This document shows, piece by piece, positions 1-9,248 of a DNA stretch of 64,000 nt. Source of the DNA: Anaerolineae bacterium. Its GTDB lineage: Bacteria > Chloroflexota > Anaerolineae > Aggregatilineales > Phototrophicaceae. The DNA lies in contig JAGWBD010000014.1 of assembly GCA_021296065.1 (NCBI GenBank), forward strand, positions 1 to 64,000. Reading direction: 5' to 3'. A program made the translations under genes and the position numbers. The first letter of the stretch is position 1; every line of letters starts with the position of its first letter. Under the pieces are notes generated by a model that saw only the letters and a program-made list of their open reading frames with translations, was not told the origin of the DNA and searched no databases.

Positions 1-2
1 CC

Positions 3-798
3 TTGTCCGACATAAGTGGAGTTTCAGGCTGGGACAAGGCAAGTCTCGAACTGCGTGCGTTGTTTGAGGAACTCGATTCGGCAGCTCTTGCTCTTGGAAA
101 AGACGTGCAAAGGACTCCAAGAAAGGGGTGGGTTGCTTACAAAGGCATGAATAGGAAGGACTACAACATCTGCGCAGTAAGGTTTCGGATCCGCGATGAC
201 TGCCTACACGTTCATGCTGCAGTGAACCCGGGAGAAGTTGAACTTGAGCAGGGGTTCACAGAATATGATGAAAAAATGACGATGCAGTCGCTGTATCGTA
301 GTCCGCTGAAGATCATCATTCGTGACCGAAACTCACTGGAACGCTCAAAGCCGTTTCTCCTTCGGGCGTACGAGAATTACCTGGGCGGTGAACATCTCCG
401 ATGGGACTTTGCTAGCCCCGACTTCAGCCAGACTTCAGGTTGGCGAAGCGCAAAGCCGCAACTACGTGCGCCAGACCTTAGTTCCGGAAGTGCAGGTGTT
501 ACCCAGCAGTCACCGCATCGCATTCAAAGGGAACTTTTTCATATTGGCAATTTATGTGCGTTCACGTAGCAATGAGTTGCACGCCTATGCAGGAGTGGAC
601 CCTGCCACCGTGCAGTTGAAACCGGGATTTACCCGAAATACTGAAGGGTGGCCACTAAGTCACAATCGTCTGGAGATCATCATCCGCAACCGGGATGATC
701 TTGAGCAGGCGAAACCGTACATTGAACAGGTCGTGAAGAATGACTTGCGTGGCGAACCATTTGACTGGGCAAGTATGGAACGCGCAGGACGATTATGA
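3..798 (+). pseudogene. Frame-disrupted gene with two tandem DUF5655-like domains
   Basis: ORF 3..569 (frame 0) ends with VNPGEVELEQGFTEYDE..SPLKIIIRDRNSLERSKPFLLRAYENYLGGE. ORF 322..798 (frame 1) carries the paralogous VDPATVQLKPGFTRNTEG..NRLEIIIRNRDDLEQAKPYIEQVVKNDLRGE. Two copies of one domain lie in different frames. Confidence 0.5.
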
Positions 799-832
799 AC
801 AAGATTGCGTTTACAGAATTGAGGACCCTCCC

Positions 833-1699
833 ATGAGCGAGCTTGAACTGCAGCAGTACCTCTTTGATTTGCAGGGCTACCTGGTCATCGAAAATGCCCT
901 GGACGCGGACGAGGTGGCGGCCCTCAACCGGTTAATCGACGAGCAGAACCTGCCGCCACCCGGCAAATCGCCGCGCTTCGGCAGCGCGCCCACGCTCGGC
1001 TCCTCGCTGGTCAGGGCCGAGTCGATCGTGCCGGACAGCATGGACGTCGGCGAGCGCGGGGCGCCGGTTGGCGCCGGCTTTCTCAACTGGGGCAGGCCCT
1101 TCTGCGATTTGCTGGACCATCCGGCCATCATGCCGGTGCTGCGCTTCCGCCTCGGCGAGGCCTTCCGCCTGGACCGCATCTACGGCATGCACATGCGCAA
1201 GGGCCAGGGCTATGGCAAACTGCACGCCGATTACGGCGCGACGGCCCCCAATCAGGACGTGCAGCCCGGCGAGTACTACGCCTTCCGCAACGACCAGATT
1301 TATGAAGGCTTCGTCGTGGTGGGCTGGGCCCTGGCCGACGCCGGGCCGGGGCATGGCGGTTTCTGCTGCATCCCCGGCAGCCACAAAAGCAATTATCGCC
1401 TGCCGCAGCAGATCAGCGAGAATTTCGAGGAGTCAGCGACGGTCATCATCCCCGAGATGCCCGCGGGCTCGGTGCTTCTCTTCAGCGAGGCGCTGACCCA
1501 CGGCACCGCCGCATGGCGGGCCGACCATGAACGGCGCACGCTGCTCTACAAATACAGCAAATCGCACCTCGTCTGGACTTCAAAACGGGTGGAAGCGCCG
1601 ACGGAAGTCGACCTGACGCCGCGCCAGCAAATCCTGCTGCGCGAGCCCGGCGACCCGCTGCGTCACTTCCCCTCGCTGTTTGAGGGGACCGCTGTCTGA
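833..1699 (+). CDS. Phytanoyl-CoA dioxygenase (PhyH) family protein
   Basis: HAD near KLHADYG, CCIPGSHKSN and distal HGTAAW, typical of PhyH Fe(II)/2OG oxygenases. ATG at 833 inside ORF 740..1699. Confidence 0.8.
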   Translation: MSELELQQYLFDLQGYLVIENALDADEVAALNRLIDEQNLPPPGKSPRFGSAPTLGSSLVRAESIVPDSMDVGERGAPVGAGFLNWGRPFCDLLDHPAIMPVLRFRLGEAFRLDRIYGMHMRKGQGYGKLHADYGATAPNQDVQPGEYYAFRNDQIYEGFVVVGWALADAGPGHGGFCCIPGSHKSNYRLPQQISENFEESATVIIPEMPAGSVLLFSEALTHGTAAWRADHERRTLLYKYSKSHLVWTSKRVEAPTEVDLTPRQQILLREPGDPLRHFPSLFEGTAV

Positions 1700-1874
1700 A
1701 AAGGGAGCTGGTCCCCTGTCGGGGCACTGCTGACGGAAATATGCACGTTGCATTTCCGGGTTGACTGGCCGCTGCAGGAGTCTGCCAGGCCGCCAGGCGC
1801 TACTGGTACCAAATGGCACGTTGCAACCTGCGCTACAATTTACTTCTACTCACCCGAGCGCGGAGTGAAGTGAC

Positions 1875-2282
1875 ATGACCATTGACGTCACCTTTATGCT
1901 GAATGCGCACTTCGGCCTGTTCCTGCTGCTGGTCGTCGTGACGATTATCGCGCTGCTGGTCACGCTGCGCAGCCTGCTGCGCAGTGGCGCCGGAGCACTC
2001 AACCGCGTCGTCATGCTGATCTACCGCATCGTGTTCATCCTGCAGTGGCTGGCAGGTCTGGCCCTGCTGATCATGCTGTCAGCCACCAGTGGCTGGCCGC
2101 TGTATCGCCTTGAGCACGCCCTGACGATGACCGTTGCGGTGATCCTGACGCACCTCTTCGGCGGGCGCCGCAACTCGCGGCCGCTGACCAGCCTGATCGT
2201 GCTGCTGGTCACCTCGGCGCTGGTGGCCGTCGCCTACCTGCGTCTGGAGGAGGCCAGGGCCGGCCTCGGCGCCGTCACCTGA
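1875..2282 (+). CDS. Small integral membrane protein, hypothetical
   Basis: 135 aa with about four hydrophobic segments. Confidence 0.6.
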   Translation: MTIDVTFMLNAHFGLFLLLVVVTIIALLVTLRSLLRSGAGALNRVVMLIYRIVFILQWLAGLALLIMLSATSGWPLYRLEHALTMTVAVILTHLFGGRRNSRPLTSLIVLLVTSALVAVAYLRLEEARAGLGAVT

Positions 2283-2312
2283 GCCCGTCGCCGCGCGGCT
2301 GCGCGCCGGGGT

Positions 2313-3071
2313 CTACGCCGGCTTGCGCGCGATGAGCAGCGTGGTGTAGTTGAAGGCCCAGGGCGCCAGGCGCGTCAGCGCCCCGCCCAGGGCCTCGGCC
2401 AGCGGGCTGCTGCGAAAGTAACCCGGCGCGCGGAAGGGGCCGCCCAGGCCCCAAAGCGTGAAGTCGTGGCTGGTGGGCCGCAGTTCACAGAGCTCAAAAC
2501 CGGCTTCCGTCACCGTCCCGACCAGCGCGCGTCGGCCCCAGGCGCTTTCGTAGAAGTCATCGTGGGTCAGCGCGTCGCGGCCCTGCAGGCGCCGCCGGAG
2601 CACAACCAGACGCTGCACCAGGTTGGGGAAGGGGATGGTCAACACCAGGATGCCACCCGGCCGCAGCACGCGCCGGGCCTCCGCCAGGGCCGGGCCCATG
2701 CCCTGCTCGAAGTGTTCCAGCACGCCAAAAGAGAGGTAGGCGCCGATGGAGGCGTCGGCGCAGGGGATGGCGTGAATGTCGCCTGTCAGCAGCGGCAGGC
2801 CGGGCGTGTGGCGCCGCGCGGCCTGCAGGGCGCTCTCCACGTAGTCCATACCGATGACCTTGTCATGGCCCGCCGCGCGCAGCGCGATGACCGGGCCGCC
2901 GAGGCCGCTGCCGGCTTCGAGGACGGGCGCGTCACGCGGCAGCCAGGGCAGGTAGGCCTGCATGATTGCCTGGCTGCGCGGGTAGTACATGGTGGCCAGT
3001 TCCTCCGCGACCGTGGCGCCGTGCCACATGTCGCTCCAGCCCTGGCGCGTGCTTTCGTAGAGGTCGTTCAT
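2313..3071 (-). CDS. Class I SAM-dependent methyltransferase
   Basis: VLEAGSGLGGPVIALRAAG and EARRVLRPGGILVLTIPFPN motifs. Start MNDLYEST at 3071 overlaps the stop of the upstream gene. Confidence 0.8.
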   Translation of the reverse strand: MNDLYESTRQGWSDMWHGATVAEELATMYYPRSQAIMQAYLPWLPRDAPVLEAGSGLGGPVIALRAAGHDKVIGMDYVESALQAARRHTPGLPLLTGDIHAIPCADASIGAYLSFGVLEHFEQGMGPALAEARRVLRPGGILVLTIPFPNLVQRLVVLRRRLQGRDALTHDDFYESAWGRRALVGTVTEAGFELCELRPTSHDFTLWGLGGPFRAPGYFRSSPLAEALGGALTRLAPWAFNYTTLLIARKPA

Positions 3072-3868
3072 GCGTCCGGTGCCTCTTTCCCTGGCTTGCG
3101 GCCCGCCAGCTGGACCTGGCGGATGAGGAAGCTGGCCTGCGGGCTGCCGAGGTCGCGCGGGGCGAACCACAGCGCGGCCGGCGTGGGCGCTTCACGCAGC
3201 AGGGCGTCCAGCCGGGCGATGGCCGCGTCGTCATTGCCCTGACGCCGCGCCCAGTCCGGCAGGTTATGACGCTTGACGACCGGCGCGCCCTGTTCAACCT
3301 TCAGGCCGGCGCCCGCAAAGAGGGCCCGCCAGCCCGTCTCGCTGTAAGCGCGATTGTGCGAGGGATCGCGGCGGCGCTCGAAGTCGTCGATCCAGCGGGC
3401 GGAGGGTCGGTGTACCGGCAGGGCCTGGTCCTGCAGCAACAGCAGCCCGCCCGGTTTCAGCACCCGCGCGCTCTCCTGGAAGAAGCGGGGTACGTCCGGG
3501 AAGTGGTGCGCGGCGATGCGGCAGGTGACCAGCTCAAAGCTGCCGTCGGCGAAAGGCAGGTCGTCGGCCGCGGCCTCGCGGTAGCTCACGTTGTGGATGC
3601 CCAGCCCGCGAATGTGCGCTTCCGCCTGTTCCAGCATGGCGGGCGTCAGATCGCTGGCGACCACGCTGGCGACGAAGGGCGCGAAGGTCAGGGCGGTGTG
3701 GCCGCCGCCGGTGGCGATATCGAGGACGCGCCAGTGTGGCTCGGGCTGCGCCATGGCGAGCAGGTGCCCAAGGTCCGGCCCGCTGGCGTGGTTTTTGCTG
3801 CTTACGTAGGCGGCGGCAAAGCGGCCGAAGCGCTCGCGCGCGAGGGACGGGGAATCGCTGGCGGGCAT
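3068..3868 (-). CDS. UbiE-like class I SAM-dependent methyltransferase
   Basis: VLDIATGGGHTALTFAP and SARVLKPGGLLLLQD. Start MPASDSPS at 3868. 4-nt overlap with the next gene. Confidence 0.8.
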   Translation of the reverse strand: MPASDSPSLARERFGRFAAAYVSSKNHASGPDLGHLLAMAQPEPHWRVLDIATGGGHTALTFAPFVASVVASDLTPAMLEQAEAHIRGLGIHNVSYREAAADDLPFADGSFELVTCRIAAHHFPDVPRFFQESARVLKPGGLLLLQDQALPVHRPSARWIDDFERRRDPSHNRAYSETGWRALFAGAGLKVEQGAPVVKRHNLPDWARRQGNDDAAIARLDALLREAPTPAALWFAPRDLGSPQASFLIRQVQLAGRKPGKEAPDA

Positions 3869-3988
3869 GTCGCCTCCATCCGGTGGTCGGGCGGCCCCAG
3901 TGTAGCAAAAGCCGCGCCGCGCCTGCTCGCCCCAATTTCCTGCAACGTGGACTACAATGACCCCAGGCGCGGACGACAGGGACAATGC

Positions 3989-6172
3989 ATGGACCTGGAG
4001 CATCTGAACGAACAGCAGCGGGGGGCGGTGACGGCCGGGCCCGGCCCGGTCATCGTCTACGCCGGCCCGGGCAGCGGCAAGACGCGCGTACTGACGCAGC
4101 GCCTCGCCTGGCTGGTGCGCGAGCAGGGAGTCTATCCCGGCGCCATCATGGCCGTGACCTTCACCAACCGCGCCGCCAGCGAGATGCGCAGCCGCGTCGA
4201 GGCCCTGCTGGGCGGCCGACTGCGCGGGGCAAGGGTCGGCACCTTTCACAGTATCTGCGGCAGGTTGTTGCGCGCCGAGGCCGAATATCTGCCCTGGAGT
4301 TCGGATTACGTCATCTTTGACGCGGACGACCAGCGCACGGCCGTGCGCATGGCGCTGACCGACATGGGCATGCGACAGGAGTGGCGTCAGGCGCGCGACA
4401 TCGTCAACAAGATTTCGCGGGCCAAGTGCGAACTCATCACGGCGCAGGACTACGTCGCTCCCGACTATGGTCACCTGCTGGCCCAGGAGGTCTACCCCCG
4501 CTATCAAAACATTCTGCTGGAAGCCGATGCCATGGACTTTGGCGATCTGCTGATGCAGACCGTCTTTCTCCTGCAGCAGAATGAGGACCTGTACCGCAAA
4601 TACGGAAATCTCGTCGAGTATCTGCTGGTCGACGAGTTTCAGGATACGAATCTGGCGCAGTATCGCCTGGTGCGCCTCTTCGCCCGGCCGCAGCAAAACG
4701 TCTTCGTGGTCGGTGACGAGGACCAGGCGATCTACTCCTGGCGCGGCGCGGACTGGCGTAACGTGACCAGCTTTCGCAAGGATTTTCCCCAGGCGCAGGA
4801 ATTCAGGCTGGAGCAGAATTATCGTTCGACGCAGACGGTGGTCGAGGCCGCGCGCAGTGTCATTCGTCACAATCCGGACCGGGTGGACAAGGCGCTCTTC
4901 ACCACGCGCGAGCGCGGCGCGAAGATTCAGATGTATTCGGCCTTCGACAGCCGCGAGGAAGCCGAACACATCGTGCAGAACACCCGGCGGCTGATGAACG
5001 ACGGTCACCTGCAACTGCGCGATTTCGCCGTGATGTACCGCAGCCATTTCCAGTCCCGCGCGCTGGAAGTGGCCTTCATTGACGCCGGTATTCCCTATCG
5101 CCTGGTGCGCGGCGTGGCCTTTTACAGCCGCAGGGAAATCCAGGGCATGATGGCCTGCCTGCGCTTTTCGCACAATCCGAATGACCAGGTGTCCTTCCTG
5201 CGCATCGTCAACGAGTTTGGGCCGGGCATCGGCGACAAGACCCTCGGCGCCTTCAAGCTGTGGCGCGAACGTGAAAAGCTGGGCTGCGGCGAGGCATTGG
5301 TGCGGCTGCTGGAGGGCGCGCAGGTCCCGTTCCCGACGCGGATGGTGCGCAACCTGCAAAACCTCGCCGGTCGCTGCATTGACTGGTGGGGCGTCGCCGC
5401 CACGGGCAACCTGCCGGCGCTCTTCGACAAGATTCTGCCGGCCACGGCCAACGAGGACTGGCTGTGGAAGGTCAGCGACGATGAGGAACAGGTGCGGGAG
5501 CGTGGCGAGAACCTGGCGGAATTGCGCGGCCAGCTGGAACAGGCCCTGCAGGAGGGGCAATCGCTGGGCGATTTTCTGGCGGAAAGGGCCCTTTACACGG
5601 ACGTGGACATACGCGATCCGGACCTTGACGCCGTTTCCCTGATGACCCTGCACGCGACCAAGGGCACGGAGTTCCCGGTGGTCTTCATCGCCGGTGTGGT
5701 GGATGGTCAGTTGCCCCACATGCGCTCACTGGACAGCCCCGAACAACTGGCCGAGGAACGCCGCCTGTTTTACGTGGGTATCACCCGCGCGATGGACGAA
5801 CTGTACCTGTCCTGCACCTTTCGCAGCGCCAATGCCGTCTACGATCCCTCGCGTTTCCTTGACGACATTCCCGCCGAACTGCTCAACGTCAGCGCGTCAC
5901 CCTCCCTGCGCAGCACCTATGAGCCGGTCGTTGACAGTTCCTGGGCGCCGGCGCCGGTCGTCGCGGCGCCCAGGCCGCAACTGCAATTCCGCAGCGGCAT
6001 GCGCGTCCTGCACACGCACTTCGGTCAGGGCATGGTGATCGAGAGCGAGGCCCGCCGCGACGACGAGGAGGTCACCGTGGTTTTCACGGCGCACGGCATC
6101 AAGCGTCTGTCAGCCTCAATCGCCGGCCTGCGCCTGCTGGACCAAAGCGCCGGCCACACGGGCAAGGACTAA
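3989..6172 (+). CDS. pcrA: UvrD/PcrA-type superfamily 1 DNA helicase
   Basis: LNEQQRGAVTAGPGPVIVYAGPGSGKT (Walker A), LLVDEFQDTN, GDEDQAIYSWRGAD, MTLHATKGTEFPVVFIAG. ATG at 3989. Confidence 0.92.
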   Translation: MDLEHLNEQQRGAVTAGPGPVIVYAGPGSGKTRVLTQRLAWLVREQGVYPGAIMAVTFTNRAASEMRSRVEALLGGRLRGARVGTFHSICGRLLRAEAEYLPWSSDYVIFDADDQRTAVRMALTDMGMRQEWRQARDIVNKISRAKCELITAQDYVAPDYGHLLAQEVYPRYQNILLEADAMDFGDLLMQTVFLLQQNEDLYRKYGNLVEYLLVDEFQDTNLAQYRLVRLFARPQQNVFVVGDEDQAIYSWRGADWRNVTSFRKDFPQAQEFRLEQNYRSTQTVVEAARSVIRHNPDRVDKALFTTRERGAKIQMYSAFDSREEAEHIVQNTRRLMNDGHLQLRDFAVMYRSHFQSRALEVAFIDAGIPYRLVRGVAFYSRREIQGMMACLRFSHNPNDQVSFLRIVNEFGPGIGDKTLGAFKLWREREKLGCGEALVRLLEGAQVPFPTRMVRNLQNLAGRCIDWWGVAATGNLPALFDKILPATANEDWLWKVSDDEEQVRERGENLAELRGQLEQALQEGQSLGDFLAERALYTDVDIRDPDLDAVSLMTLHATKGTEFPVVFIAGVVDGQLPHMRSLDSPEQLAEERRLFYVGITRAMDELYLSCTFRSANAVYDPSRFLDDIPAELLNVSASPSLRSTYEPVVDSSWAPAPVVAAPRPQLQFRSGMRVLHTHFGQGMVIESEARRDDEEVTVVFTAHGIKRLSASIAGLRLLDQSAGHTGKD

Positions 6173-7375
6173 CTCCGCCACGGCGCTTTTGCTCATCAAC
6201 GGCAGTTCCTCCGGCGCGCGTTGCGGCGCGAGCAGGACGACGCGGTTGTCGTCGACCTCGAAGCCGGCGTCCACGGCGCTGATGTCGTTGGCCACGACGA
6301 GGTCCAGCCCCTTGCGCGCCAGCTTCTCCGCCGCGCGCTGCAGCAGTTGCTCACTCTCGGCCGCGAAGCCGACCAGGTAAAGCGGCCGGCCACCTTGCGA
6401 TCGTTGTTCGGCCAGCGCCAGCAAGACGTCCGCGGTGGGCTCCAGGTCGAGTTGCAGGCCCTCGCCGTGTTCGCGCTTGCGCAGCTTTTGCGTCTGGCGC
6501 TGCGCCGGGCGGAAGTCCGCCACCGCCGCGGCCATGATCAGGGCGTCCGCCCCCCGCGCCGCGGCCAGCGTGGCCTCCAGCATCTCTTGCGCCGTGTCGA
6601 CGGCGACGCGGGTCGCGCCGACCGGCGTCGGCAGTTGGCGCGCGCTGCTGACGAGCGTGACGTCGGCGCCGGCGTCCAGCGCGGCCTGGGCCAGGGCGTG
6701 GCCCTGTTTGCCACTGGAGCGATTGCCCAGGTGACGCACGGGGTCCAGCGCCTCGCGCGTGCCGCCGGCCGTGACCAGCACCTGGCGCCCGGCCAACGCC
6801 CCCTTGCGCCCCAGCGCGCGTCGCACGTGGCCCAGCAACGCCGGCGGCTCGGGCAGTCGGCCGCGCCCGGCCAGGCCGGAGGCGAAACGCCCCTCGTCGG
6901 GTTCAATGACGGTAGCGCCGCGTTCGACCAGGGTCTGCAGATTGGCCTGGGTGGCGGGGTGTTCGATCATGCCGCCGTCCATGGCCGGCGCCAGCAACAG
7001 CGGGCAACGCGCGGCGAGGGCCGTCAGCGTCAACATGTTGTCGGCCAGGCCATGGGCCAGTTTGGCGATGGTATGGGCGCTGGCGGGGGCGACCAGCAGC
7101 AGGTCGGCGTTTTCGCCGAGGCGCACGTGGGCGATGTGGCCTTCGCTGTCAGCCTCTGTGGCCCACATGTCCGTATGCACCCTGCGTCCGGTGAGCGCGG
7201 AAAAGGTCAGGGGCGTGAAGAAACGCTGCGCGCTGTCCGTCAGGATGACGTCGACCCGCGCGCCGGCCTGGGTCAGCTTGCTGGCGAGGTCGGCGGCCTT
7301 GAAGGCGGCGATGCTGCCCGTCACGCCGAGGATGATGCCCTTGTCACGCAGCAGCGTGATGCGCACGGGGCTCAA
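6116..7375 (-). CDS. coaBC: Bifunctional phosphopantothenoylcysteine decarboxylase/phosphopantothenate-cysteine ligase
   Basis: ILGVTGSIAAFKAADLASKL, PAMDGGMIEHPATQANL, VLVTAGGTREALDPVRHLGNRSSGKQG. 3' end overlaps convergent pcrA by 57 nt. Confidence 0.93.
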   Translation of the reverse strand: MSPVRITLLRDKGIILGVTGSIAAFKAADLASKLTQAGARVDVILTDSAQRFFTPLTFSALTGRRVHTDMWATEADSEGHIAHVRLGENADLLLVAPASAHTIAKLAHGLADNMLTLTALAARCPLLLAPAMDGGMIEHPATQANLQTLVERGATVIEPDEGRFASGLAGRGRLPEPPALLGHVRRALGRKGALAGRQVLVTAGGTREALDPVRHLGNRSSGKQGHALAQAALDAGADVTLVSSARQLPTPVGATRVAVDTAQEMLEATLAAARGADALIMAAAVADFRPAQRQTQKLRKREHGEGLQLDLEPTADVLLALAEQRSQGGRPLYLVGFAAESEQLLQRAAEKLARKGLDLVVANDISAVDAGFEVDDNRVVLLAPQRAPEELPLMSKSAVAELVLARVAGALVQQAQAGD

Positions 7376-7674
7376 CTCCCGGGCGGGTAGCCCAGCGCGT
7401 CGACGCGTTCGGCGGCGTCAAAGTCCTTGTGGCTGAGGCGGTTGCCGGCGTCATGGGTGCAGTAGCTGACCCGCACGCGGCGCCAGCCGATGCCCAGGTC
7501 CGGGTGATGGTCGAGTCCCTCGCTGATGACGCCGACGGCCGTCGCCAGCGCGAGACCGGCCAGGTAGGTGTCGCAGCGGAATTCCTTGACGATGGTGTCG
7601 CCCTCGCGTTGCCAGCCGTCGAGGCGGGCCAGGCGCTCGCGGATCTCGTCGTCGTTCAGGGCCGGTGTCGGCAT
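7372..7674 (-). CDS. phhB: 4a-hydroxytetrahydrobiopterin dehydratase
   Basis: LDGWQREGDTIVKEFRCDTYLAGLALATAVGVISEGLDHHPDLGIGWRRVRVSYCTHDAGNRLSHKDFDAA. Confidence 0.88.
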   Translation of the reverse strand: MPTPALNDDEIRERLARLDGWQREGDTIVKEFRCDTYLAGLALATAVGVISEGLDHHPDLGIGWRRVRVSYCTHDAGNRLSHKDFDAAERVDALGYPPGS

Positions 7675-7873
7675 GGTATCGCTCCCTCTTCGCTTGCCGT
7701 CAGTATAGCCGATACGGGACGGACCCCTGGCCCCGGCAGGCGCGGCGTCCAGCCCCGCGCAGCAGCGACTCGCCACTCCAGGTCCAGCGCCGCCGAGGGC
7801 CGCCCGCCGCCAATACCGCTACAATTGATGCCAGTGAAACAATTCGTTTCGTTGATGCATGGGAAGAGAATTG

Positions 7874-9100
7874 ATGACGACAATGATATTGGGCAATGCG
7901 CGCGTGCTGGATACGCGCGGCGGCAAAATACTGGACAGGCGTCACATCCTGATCGAGGACGGCAGAATCACCGCCGTCAGCGAGACGCGACCGGCGACGG
8001 AGGCGGCGTGGATCGACGTCGGCGGGCGCGTGGTGATGCCTGGCCTCATTGACGCGCACGTGCACGTCACCGCCGCCACGGCGGACATGGCGTCCATGCG
8101 CCACTGGTCGCCGGCCTACGTGACCGCCCACGCCGCGCAGGAACTGGAAGCCACGCTGCTGCGCGGCTTCACGACGGTGCGCGACGCCACCGGCGCGGAC
8201 TGGGGCCTGGCGAAGGCCGTGGACGAGGGGCTGCTCGTCGGCCCGCGGCTGTTTTTCTGCGGCCACGCCCTGTCGCCGACCGGCGGCCATGGCGACATGC
8301 GCAGTTCCGGCGATGACGGCCGCGGCTACAGCTGGTTGACGCCGGACCTGGGCTGGATTTGCGATGGCGTCAGCGAAGTGCGCCGCGCCTGCCGCGAGGA
8401 GATTCGCCGCGGCGCGCATCACATCAAGCTGATGGTCTCCGGCGGCGTCGCCTCGCCCACCGACCGCATCGACAGCCTGCAGTTCTCCGAAGAAGAGGTC
8501 CGCGCGGCGGTCGAGGAGGCCGAAAACGCCAACCTCTACGTCATGGTGCACGCCTACACGGCCCGCGCCATCAATCGCTCGCTGCGCTGCGGCGTGCGCT
8601 CGGTGGAGCACGGCAACCTGCTTGACGAAAGCAGCGTCGAGCTTTTGCTGGAAAAGGACGCCTTCCTGGTGCCGACCCTGTCCACCTATCAGGCCCTGGC
8701 GGACGAGGGCATCGCGGCCGGCCTGCCGCAGGAGTCCTACAGGAAGGTCTTCGACGTGCTGGATGCCGGCAAGCGCGCGCTGGAGATGGCCTACCGGGGC
8801 GGCGTGAACCTGGTCTATGGCACGGACCTGCTGGGCACGATGCGGCGGCGGCAGCTGGACGAGTTCAGCATCCGCGGCGAGATCATGCCCGCCATCGACG
8901 TGCTGCGCGCGGCCACCTGCAACGCGGCCGACTTGTTGTGTCGCAGCGGCGAACTGGGCGAGGTGATCGCGGGCGCGCAGGCCGACCTGCTGGTGCTGGA
9001 GGGCGATCCCCTGGCCGACCTGAATGTGATGACCGAAGCGGAGACGAACCTGCGCCTCATCATGAAGGGCGGCGTGATCTACAAAAACAGCCTGACCTGA
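7874..9100 (+). CDS. Amidohydrolase family protein (imidazolonepropionase/prolidase-like)
   Basis: VVMPGLIDAHVHV, RGFTTVRDATGADWG, MVHAYTARAINRSLRCGVRSVEHGNLLD, YGTDLLG. Confidence 0.88.
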   Translation: MTTMILGNARVLDTRGGKILDRRHILIEDGRITAVSETRPATEAAWIDVGGRVVMPGLIDAHVHVTAATADMASMRHWSPAYVTAHAAQELEATLLRGFTTVRDATGADWGLAKAVDEGLLVGPRLFFCGHALSPTGGHGDMRSSGDDGRGYSWLTPDLGWICDGVSEVRRACREEIRRGAHHIKLMVSGGVASPTDRIDSLQFSEEEVRAAVEEAENANLYVMVHAYTARAINRSLRCGVRSVEHGNLLDESSVELLLEKDAFLVPTLSTYQALADEGIAAGLPQESYRKVFDVLDAGKRALEMAYRGGVNLVYGTDLLGTMRRRQLDEFSIRGEIMPAIDVLRAATCNAADLLCRSGELGEVIAGAQADLLVLEGDPLADLNVMTEAETNLRLIMKGGVIYKNSLT

Positions 9101-9248
9101 GCGCTGACTTTCAGCGCCGGGCCGGGCCGGTGCCGGCGCCACCTGCGGACGCTGGACGGTCAGGCGCCCCGCCGCAGTCAATGCTACCCGCGGCCTGTCC
9201 GCCCGGTGTAGGATAGCGGCACGACACGATCACACAGGGAGCGCGCAA

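Noticed and set aside
3068-5719. 883-aa antisense ORF across pcrA
   Set aside because: Only its last part (from MPASDSPS, 3868 to 3068) is a real methyltransferase. The rest is the high-GC shadow of the helicase gene.
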